This document shows, piece after piece, positions 16,301 to 21,355 of a stretch of 21,355 nucleotides of DNA. Where the stretch lies: the NCBI GenBank assembly GCA_029004655.1, contig JAQVYP010000010.1, positions 1 to 21,355 of the forward strand. Direction: 5' to 3'. Source of the stretch: Oscillospiraceae bacterium (GTDB taxonomy: Bacteria; Bacillota; Clostridia; Oscillospirales; Acutalibacteraceae). The notes under the pieces were generated by a model, which was given only the letters and a program-made list of their open reading frames with translations, did no database searches and was not told where the DNA came from. Both the position numbers and the translations under genes were made by a program. Position 1 is the first letter of the stretch; each line of letters starts with the position of its first letter.

Positions 16301-17202
16301 TAATTCACATCCTCTCTATAAAACACCCAGAATTTCGATGTTGCAAATATCGCGATGCTAAGTGCAATAAGAATTATAAACAGCACCCATGCCAACGCAG
16401 AAGCATATCCGAATTTGGAATATAAAAATGCAGATTTATACAAATGCAAACCATAAACATAGGTGGCATTGGCAGGACCGCCCTCTGTCATAACATATGG
16501 TTGTGTAAATACCTGAAGTCCTTTGATAAGCGCCATTAGCAAATTGAAGAAAATCACCGGGCTTATCATTGGAAAAGTAATATTTTTAAACTTATAGAAA
16601 GCTCCCGCACCATCCAGATCAGCAGCTTCATAGTAGGAGTGTGGCACATTCTGTAAGCCTGCCAGCACAATAGTCATTGATGTACCAATAGTAAACATAC
16701 CCATAAAAATAATAGACGGCATGGCTAAATCAATATTTGTGAGCCAACCTGGTCCCTCTATTCCTATAAAGCTAAGAAGCACATTGATAAATCCGGAATT
16801 TTGATTATATAAATAAAGCCAAGCTATATACAAGGCAACGCCTGAACAAATTGTGGGTAGGTAGAAAATCGAACGAAAAACATTAGAACCCGGCAACCTT
16901 TTGTTCAAAAGCAGTGCCAAAATTATCGAAAATATAATATTAAGCGGCACAGAAACACCAACATAATATAAAGTTTTTAAAAGCGAAGAAATAAACATAG
17001 TATCCTTAGTTAGAATATTCACGTAATTTTTAAACCCGATAAATTCGGGAACACTTAATCCATTCCAACTCGTAAAGGATGTGAACAAAGAAAAAACCAT
17101 AGGAAAAAATGTAAAGACACAAAAACCTATTAACCATGGTGCAATAAACAAATAAAATAGTCTAGATGTATTTGTTAGACTAGTAACTTTATGCTTTTTC
17201 AC
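16300..17202 (-). CDS. CUT1 ABC sugar transporter permease, MalF-like
   Basis: This is a 300-residue membrane permease with six helices. The first (about 15-37, LFYLFIAPWLIGFCVFTFFP) is the usual short MalF-type N-terminus without the large periplasmic loop. The EAA loop EAADLDGAGAFYKFKNITFP lies at about 190-209. The start codon is GTG with AGAAGG six bases upstream. It pairs with the MalG-like gene that overlaps its stop. It follows the solute-binding protein gene after 93 bp, a gap that holds a strong hairpin. Confidence 0.95.
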   Translation of the reverse strand: MKKHKVTSLTNTSRLFYLFIAPWLIGFCVFTFFPMVFSLFTSFTSWNGLSVPEFIGFKNYVNILTKDTMFISSLLKTLYYVGVSVPLNIIFSIILALLLNKRLPGSNVFRSIFYLPTICSGVALYIAWLYLYNQNSGFINVLLSFIGIEGPGWLTNIDLAMPSIIFMGMFTIGTSMTIVLAGLQNVPHSYYEAADLDGAGAFYKFKNITFPMISPVIFFNLLMALIKGLQVFTQPYVMTEGGPANATYVYGLHLYKSAFLYSKFGYASALAWVLFIILIALSIAIFATSKFWVFYREDVN

Positions 17203-17247
17203 AATTTACCTTCTTTCATATATTATTTGTTCTGTAAAACTCAGAGA

Positions 17248-17276
17248 AGGTTGAAAAGATTGTTTATTTTCAACCT
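17248..17276 (-). promoter_or_regulatory. Intercistronic stem-loop after the solute-binding protein gene
   Basis: A perfect 10-bp stem pairs AGGTTGAAAA and TTTTCAACCT around a 9-base loop, between the solute-binding protein gene and the first permease. No T-run follows, so it is not a classical terminator. Such structures often protect the 3' end of binding-protein mRNA or attenuate permease expression, so that the binding protein is made in excess (inference). Confidence 0.6.
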
Positions 17277-17295
17277 CCCCAAGAACTATTGCTTA

Positions 17296-18582
17296 TTACT
17301 TCGTAGCAAAGAGAGCTTCGCCCTGCTTTTGTACTTCAGTTGCCATCGCGTCCACTGTAGTTTTATCTGCCAACAAGAGCTCGTATTGAGACTTTATAAC
17401 ATCATTAATCTGTGCATATACTCCCAGATTACGGAACCCTGTTTTATAATTAAGCATGTCAATGAATACCTGCTTATTATATTCTGAACCACCAGCAAAA
17501 TCGTTTTTATATTCATCACTGTTGGCATAGGAAACAAGTTCCGGAATACCAAAGCTTTGTGCAGTTTTTTGAGATTCTTTATTAGCAGACATAAACTTAA
17601 TAAAATCCCAAGCAACTTGTTTTTCTTTTGCGGAAGAGCTCATGCTCCAGCCATTACCACGGTATGTGGTAAGCATTCTTGTGTTAAATTCTGTATTCAT
17701 AGGTAACATTACTACATCCCAATTAAAGCTGTTTCCAATCATCGATTGGAAGGTTGCGATATCCCAAGTTGCGCAAAGCTGCATACCAAATTTACCTGTT
17801 TCAAAGCCGCCTGTAGAAACTGCTGCGCTTGTTTCGTTTGGAGCAAGACCTTGTTTAATGGTATCGGAAAACAGTGAAACGGCATGTTTAAACTGTTTAT
17901 TGTTTGCTGCGTTCATTTTGTCAGTGGTAGTGTCATAAACCGCATCACCATAAAGATTTCTGTAAAATTCAGTAGGTCTTACACCCCAACGGAGTCCATG
18001 AACCTTATCTATACCTGTTCCGCTTGTTATTGCTTTTGCAGCCTTCAGCATATCGTCTTCTGTCCAATCATTGGTTGGATATGCAAGTTCGGCTTTATCA
18101 AAGAGATTTTTATTATAGGCAATAGCAAATGTCTTAGAGATAAATGGAGCAGCATAAACTTTGCCGTCGGATGAATAAACAGAATTTACTGTATCCATAT
18201 TCCACTCTTTATCCATACTATCGTTATTAATATAGGATGACAAATCTTCAAATTTATCGTTTCCCAAAAATTGGAACAACGTATCGCTAGGAACACCAAA
18301 TACGTCGGGAGCAGTGTTGGAAGAAAACCATGTCTGCATTTTTGTCAAATAACCCGCGCCATCTGTGTACTCGAACTCAATGGTCACATTGGGATTCTTA
18401 TCCATATATGCGTTAGCTAAAGCCATTTTCATATCGGCTTCTTTAGTATCGCCCCAAAAGCCAAAAGTGAGATTAACCTTTTCGGACTTTGAGGAAGAAT
18501 TTGCATTGTTAGACGTTTTGCAACCGGCAACTACTCCTATAATCATCGCCATAGATAAAAATACAGATAATAACTTTTTCAT
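17296..18582 (-). CDS. Sugar ABC transporter solute-binding lipoprotein
   Basis: This 428-residue extracellular binding protein belongs to the MalE-like family 1 of solute-binding proteins. It has a lipoprotein signal: MKKLL, a hydrophobic core and the lipobox VVAGC with Cys21, followed by a Ser/Asn-rich linker. The mature part begins with VNLTFGFWGDTKEADM and includes YKNPNVTIEFEYTDG-like and AAPFISKTFAIAYNKNLF segments typical of CUT1 binding proteins. GGAGG seven bases upstream sets the ATG. It is the first gene of the eleven-gene operon and delivers substrate to the two permeases. The specificity cannot be read from sequence; an oligosaccharide with a fructosyl unit is suggested by the operon. 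Confidence 0.95.
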   Translation of the reverse strand: MKKLLSVFLSMAMIIGVVAGCKTSNNANSSSKSEKVNLTFGFWGDTKEADMKMALANAYMDKNPNVTIEFEYTDGAGYLTKMQTWFSSNTAPDVFGVPSDTLFQFLGNDKFEDLSSYINNDSMDKEWNMDTVNSVYSSDGKVYAAPFISKTFAIAYNKNLFDKAELAYPTNDWTEDDMLKAAKAITSGTGIDKVHGLRWGVRPTEFYRNLYGDAVYDTTTDKMNAANNKQFKHAVSLFSDTIKQGLAPNETSAAVSTGGFETGKFGMQLCATWDIATFQSMIGNSFNWDVVMLPMNTEFNTRMLTTYRGNGWSMSSSAKEKQVAWDFIKFMSANKESQKTAQSFGIPELVSYANSDEYKNDFAGGSEYNKQVFIDMLNYKTGFRNLGVYAQINDVIKSQYELLLADKTTVDAMATEVQKQGEALFATK

Positions 18583-18656
18583 TATGAACCCTCCAAAAAA
18601 ATAATTTAAATAATTCCTAATTTAATTAGTATAAAGCTGGAAAATGAAGCTAAAAA

Positions 18657-18662
18657 ATTATA
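18657..18662 (-). promoter_or_regulatory. Putative -10 box of the sugar operon
   Basis: The minus strand reads TATAAT 75 bp before the solute-binding protein ATG. The hexamer 17 bases upstream (GTCTGA, 18680-18685) is a poor -35. It directly abuts TGTTCG (minus strand, 18685-18690), a core shared with the repeated boxes upstream of the DeoR gene, so a repressor there would block the promoter. Confidence 0.35.
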
Positions 18663-18684
18663 TAATGGAAACAATAAAATCAGA

Positions 18685-18690
18685 CGAACA
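18685..18690 (-). promoter_or_regulatory. TGTTCG box at the sugar operon promoter
   Basis: The minus strand carries TATGTTCGTC, 8 of 10 bases identical to the TTGTTCGTTT boxes at 18974, 18986 and 19098. It is placed at the -35 of the operon promoter. Probable operator half-site for the DeoR-family regulator. Confidence 0.35.
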
Positions 18691-18973
18691 TAATAAGTGT
18701 GTAACACTGGACGTTTAGCAATATGGAATACGCATAAACAAAATGAAAATCACATATTAAAATTTTCTCGAAATAATGTATAATTTGTATTGGAATCAGG
18801 CCTTTTGTAAGCATTCCTCCTCTGCTATTGTCGTTTTAACTTCATAAAGCAATGTTTATTAAATCACCTTAATATAACCCTCCTTTTTAATCGACGAAAT
18901 ATACACACAAATTTTTACCATTCTTAGGAACATTACAAACATTTAAGTTTATTGCATATGCCAATATGAGTTG

Positions 18974-19107
18974 TTGTTCGTTTAATTGTTCGTTTGTGTT
19001 CTTTTTAGTTTCTATTTAGATTATACATGTGCAATTTGCAATAGTCAACTGTGACATTCACTATAAAATTTATGAAGTATTTGTGCAAATATCTGATTTG
19101 TTCGTTT
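18974..19107. promoter_or_regulatory. Array of TTGTTCGTTT boxes, probable DeoR-family operators
   Basis: TTGTTCGTTT occurs exactly at 18974-18983, 18986-18995 and 19098-19107. The first two are 12 bp apart, about one helical turn, and a degenerate GTGTTCTTTT follows at 18996-19005. DeoR-family repressors in Firmicutes commonly bind repeated T-rich TTCG-type boxes. The array lies in the 675-bp interval between the divergent sugar operon and its regulator gene. The remainder of 18583-19257 is AT-rich, with no convincing gene. Confidence 0.55.
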
Positions 19108-19182
19108 TATGATTGATTTTATTTACTACTTGTGCTATTGTATGAGCATATTAATTATTATTGGTGAATCAAATCAAGTCGC

Positions 19183-19206
19183 GAACATATATATATAAAT
19201 TTGTTC
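19183..19206. promoter_or_regulatory. GAACA-N14-TGTTC inverted repeat before the DeoR gene
   Basis: GAACA (19183-19187) and TGTTC (19202-19206) form an inverted repeat around a TA-rich core containing TATAAA. The half-sites share the core of the TTGTTCGTTT boxes. It is 51 bp upstream of the regulator start, so it is a candidate autoregulatory operator over its -10 region. Confidence 0.4.
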
Positions 19207-19257
19207 ATCAACATTTTTGCCCTTAGCTATCCAAATACAATTTGAGGTGAAGCAAAA

Positions 19258-20040
19258 TTGAAAAACAGCAAAGCTACTATTAATTTACGCCAGCAGCAGC
19301 TTTTGGAATATCTTATGAAATACCGGAACTGCGACAACAAAACACTATCTGAATTATTAAGCGTTACACCAATCACCGTTAGGCGTGACCTGCAATATTT
19401 AGAAGAAAGGGGATTAATTAAACGCTTTTTTGGCGGAGCAGAATGTATCATGCCCCCAGAAAGCGAAAGCACTTTTTCTCTGCACTCCCCTAACGATACC
19501 ATTTCTAAAACGCGCATAGAAATTGCTAAAAGAGCTGCCATGCTCATTCAAGACAAAGAAACAGTTTTTATGAACAGCAGTTCCACCGCTCTATTGGCTT
19601 TGGAATATATACAGGATAAATCTGTGCTTATTATTACCAACAATGGACGTTCTTTATATACTAAGCGCCATCCGAAAGCTGAACTTATACTTACCGGCGG
19701 CGAGGTCTATGGCCAAAAGCAAAGCTTGGTTGGCGAGTTTGCGTTGAATACCCTTTCAAAAATAACTGCGACCAAATGTATTCTGGGCGTAAGCGGCATT
19801 AGTGTAGCCGGCGGAATAACCAGTCGTGTCATTCAGGAAACAGCAATAAACCAGATGATGTTAAATCGATGCAGCGGTGATAAAATTGTGGTTGCAGATG
19901 GCAGCAAAATTGGTATTGAGCACAACTTCTTTAGCGGAAATATAAGTGATATTACTCATTTGATTACCGACTCCTCGGCGCCTAAGGAACATTTGGATAG
20001 TCTTGCAAAACATGGTTTAAAAATTATTATTTCTGGCTAA
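19258..20040 (+). CDS. DeoR-family transcriptional regulator
   Basis: This is a 260-residue repressor of sugar metabolism. The N-terminal winged helix-turn-helix (about 10-60) reads LLEYLMKYRNCDNKTLSELL followed by TPITVRRDLQYLEERGLIKR and the GGAE wing end. The DeoRC effector domain (about 75-235) shows KRAAMLI, the phosphosugar-site segment MNSSSTALL, IITNN, LTGG and VVADGSKIG, all family landmarks. The start is TTG with GAGGTG eight bases upstream. It is divergent from the sugar operon and 84 bp upstream of a ribokinase-like gene in the same direction. The effector is probably a phosphorylated sugar from the pathway (family knowledge), possibly a product of that kinase (inference). Confidence 0.94.
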   Translation: MKNSKATINLRQQQLLEYLMKYRNCDNKTLSELLSVTPITVRRDLQYLEERGLIKRFFGGAECIMPPESESTFSLHSPNDTISKTRIEIAKRAAMLIQDKETVFMNSSSTALLALEYIQDKSVLIITNNGRSLYTKRHPKAELILTGGEVYGQKQSLVGEFALNTLSKITATKCILGVSGISVAGGITSRVIQETAINQMMLNRCSGDKIVVADGSKIGIEHNFFSGNISDITHLITDSSAPKEHLDSLAKHGLKIIISG

Positions 20041-20124
20041 TATAAATTAGATTCAATGCTAACAGATATTCTCTATCGATTAAGTTTTCTGTTAAATAAC
20101 TATATAGAAAAGGAAATTAAAAGG

Positions 20125-21015
20125 ATGAAGATTTTAAATTTTGGATCGCTTAATCTTGATATTGTCTATAGCGTAGACAGCATTGTTAGACCCGGAGAGA
20201 CAATTTCATCTTTAAAAATGGAGAGGTTTTGCGGTGGAAAAGGTTTAAACCAATCAATTGCCCTTGCTAGAGCAGGAGCCGAAGTATACCATGCCGGCTG
20301 CATCGGACCTGATGGAGATATTCTAAAGCAGCTTCTGTCCGACAGCAATGTTGATACAAGCTTAATTAAAGCAGTAGAGGGCGCAAGCGGACACGCAATT
20401 ATACAGGTTGATAAAAGAGGACAAAACTGTATTATCCTGTTCGGCGGAGCTAACCAGAAGATAGCGACGCAGTATGTCGACGAGGTTTTGTCCTATTTTG
20501 CAAAAGGCGACATTCTCCTTTTACAAAACGAAATAAATGAGCTTCCGTATATAATGGAAAAGGCATATGAAAAAGGAATGGAAATTGCGCTTAATCCAAG
20601 TCCCTTTAATGAAAAAATAGAAGCTTGCCCTCTGCAGAATGTTACTTACTTTATTATTAACGAAATTGAGGGGGAAGAAATATCCGGAAAAAGCGAGAGC
20701 ATAGAAATAATTAATGAGATGAAAAAGCTCTATCCTAAGTCAAAAACTGTACTTACTCTTGGGAAACATGGGGTTGTATATTCTGACGGCGAACAGGAAT
20801 ATAAACATGGGATTTATGATGTTAAAGTTATTGATACCACTGCGGCAGGTGACACCTTTTTAGGCTATTTTGTTGCAAACATCAAGGGAAACAACCCTGA
20901 TGAGGTATTAAGGCTGGCTTCTATTGCATCTTCCCTTGCGGTATCCGTAAAAGGCGCTGCAAATTCCATTCCTTTTATGAAGGATGTAGTTAATGCAAAT
21001 TTAAAAGCAAAATAG
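20125..21015 (+). CDS. Ribokinase-like PfkB-family sugar kinase
   Basis: This is a cytoplasmic kinase of 296 residues in the ribokinase branch of PfkB. It has the N-terminal NFGSLNLDIVY strand, the GGKGLNQSIALARAG motif (about 33-47), NPSP, the NEIEGEEISG segment near residue 180 and the anion-hole signature TAAGDTFLGYF with catalytic Asp243. The frame is open from 20056, but the ATG at 20125 fits the family N-terminus and has AAAAGG and AGGAA just upstream. It differs clearly from the fructokinase-like gene at the other end of the locus, so it should act on another sugar, perhaps a pentose or a furanose released by the operon hydrolases. It is cotranscribed with the DeoR gene. Confidence 0.9.
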   Translation: MKILNFGSLNLDIVYSVDSIVRPGETISSLKMERFCGGKGLNQSIALARAGAEVYHAGCIGPDGDILKQLLSDSNVDTSLIKAVEGASGHAIIQVDKRGQNCIILFGGANQKIATQYVDEVLSYFAKGDILLLQNEINELPYIMEKAYEKGMEIALNPSPFNEKIEACPLQNVTYFIINEIEGEEISGKSESIEIINEMKKLYPKSKTVLTLGKHGVVYSDGEQEYKHGIYDVKVIDTTAAGDTFLGYFVANIKGNNPDEVLRLASIASSLAVSVKGAANSIPFMKDVVNANLKAK

Positions 21016-21032
21016 TTGATTTAAATTAGATT

Positions 21033-21088
21033 GGTGATACTTTATAGGACGCTTATTAATTAAAAGTTCTCTAATGTGTCACCTTTTT
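21033..21088 (+). terminator. Probable terminator after the ribokinase-like gene
   Basis: GGTGATAC (21033-21040) pairs with GTGTCACC (21076-21083), with one G-U pair, followed directly by TTTTT. Inside, AGGAC and GTTCT can form a second short helix. It lies 18 bp after the stop codon. The loop is long, so efficiency is uncertain. Confidence 0.5.
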
Positions 21089-21304
21089 CTCTAAATATAA
21101 TTTAATCCTTTCTCTAATAATATAATTTCTTGTACGTTCTTTTGGTAAATACTTATCCTTTTTTAATATAATTCTCAAATTTACATAAATCATACTATTT
21201 TAAATTCTTCCAGCTAACTTTTATTTTTTTGATATATTTTTGATTCGCAGATTGCAATAGCAAGTTGCAATAGTTTTGAAAACAACGATGACTTATAGTA
21301 AAAC

Positions 21305-21355
21305 GATGTGGGATTACGGAGAGAGGGCGAAGCCCGAACGGAGAAATCCCACATC
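21305..21355. repeat. Perfect 11-bp inverted repeat with inner hairpin at the window edge
   Basis: GATGTGGGATT (21305-21315) pairs perfectly with AATCCCACATC (21345-21355). Within, GGGC-GAA-GCCC (21325-21335) forms a second hairpin, flanked on each side by ACGGAGA (21316-21322, 21338-21344). The element is markedly richer in G+C than the AT-rich 21089-21300, which shows no gene. It looks like a dispersed palindromic repeat or the end of a mobile element; a structured RNA is possible. Confidence 0.5.

Noticed and set aside
18680..18814. Minus-strand 44-codon frame with AGGAGGA just before its ATG, upstream of the sugar operon
   Set aside because: The Shine-Dalgarno-like run is too close to the ATG, the peptide looks like translated AT-rich DNA, and its end overlaps the promoter region. 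A leader peptide is possible but not supported.
18804..18820. Possible CcpA catabolite-responsive element around TGTAAGCATTCC
   Set aside because: It lacks the central CG and the symmetry of a cre site.
19036..21273. TTGCAATAG nine-mers at 19036, 21252 and 21265
   Set aside because: Short, AT-rich, irregularly placed and not linked to a promoter; chance is a sufficient explanation.
1..21355. CRISPR arrays, tRNA or rRNA genes, phage or conjugation genes
   Set aside because: No regularly spaced direct repeats, no tRNA-like cloverleaf or rRNA sequence, and no integrase, terminase, relaxase or intact transposase frames were seen.

Overview
The window looks like a low-GC Gram-positive chromosome, most likely a Clostridia-class anaerobe. 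This rests on AT-rich intergenic DNA, strong GGAGG-type ribosome binding sites, a short lipoprotein signal on the solute-binding protein, TTG/GTG starts, and a HisKA_3/LuxR two-component system next to an ABC-2 exporter. The taxonomic call is inference from sequence style only; there is no rRNA or marker gene.

Region 1 (about 140-5330) is a drug- or peptide-response module. A LuxR-type response regulator and its histidine kinase lie on the minus strand. Divergent from them is an ABC exporter of one ATPase and two ABC-2 permeases. The shared intergenic region holds a clean palindrome (2020-2035) of the type bound by LuxR-family regulators, so the two-component system probably controls the exporter and itself. 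A nested inverted-repeat element (5389-5503) separates this module from the next one.

Region 2 (about 5600-18600) is a convergently oriented sugar-catabolic operon of eleven genes, read right to left on the minus strand: solute-binding lipoprotein, two CUT1-type permeases, an ADP-ribosylglycohydrolase-family protein with C-terminal beta-rich domains, a GH32 beta-fructosidase, an FGGY sugar kinase, L-ribulose-5-P 4-epimerase, an UlaE-type L-xylulose-5-P 3-epimerase, an UlaG-type metallo-beta-lactamase-fold lactonase, an FG-GAP-like protein of unknown function, and a fructokinase-like PfkB kinase. Both hydrolases lack a signal peptide. The gene set suggests import of a fructosylated glycoside by ABC transport, cytoplasmic cleavage, phosphorylation of fructose by the PfkB kinase, and funnelling of the other part through the lower ascorbate/L-xylulose route to D-xylulose-5-P. 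The ascorbate PTS and the UlaD decarboxylase are absent; an FGGY kinase is present. This is therefore not a standard ula operon.

Region 3 (about 18600-21090) holds a 675-bp regulatory interval with repeated TTGTTCGTTT-like boxes, then a divergent DeoR-family regulator and a ribokinase-like PfkB kinase, closed by a probable terminator. The rest, to 21355, is AT-rich and ends in a perfect 11-bp inverted repeat at the window edge.

The most unusual points are the rewired L-pentulose pathway with an unassigned substrate, and the ADP-ribosylglycohydrolase-like gene. That gene has no ATG/GTG/TTG start compatible with its conserved N-terminus and lies in frame with the stop codon of the permease before it.
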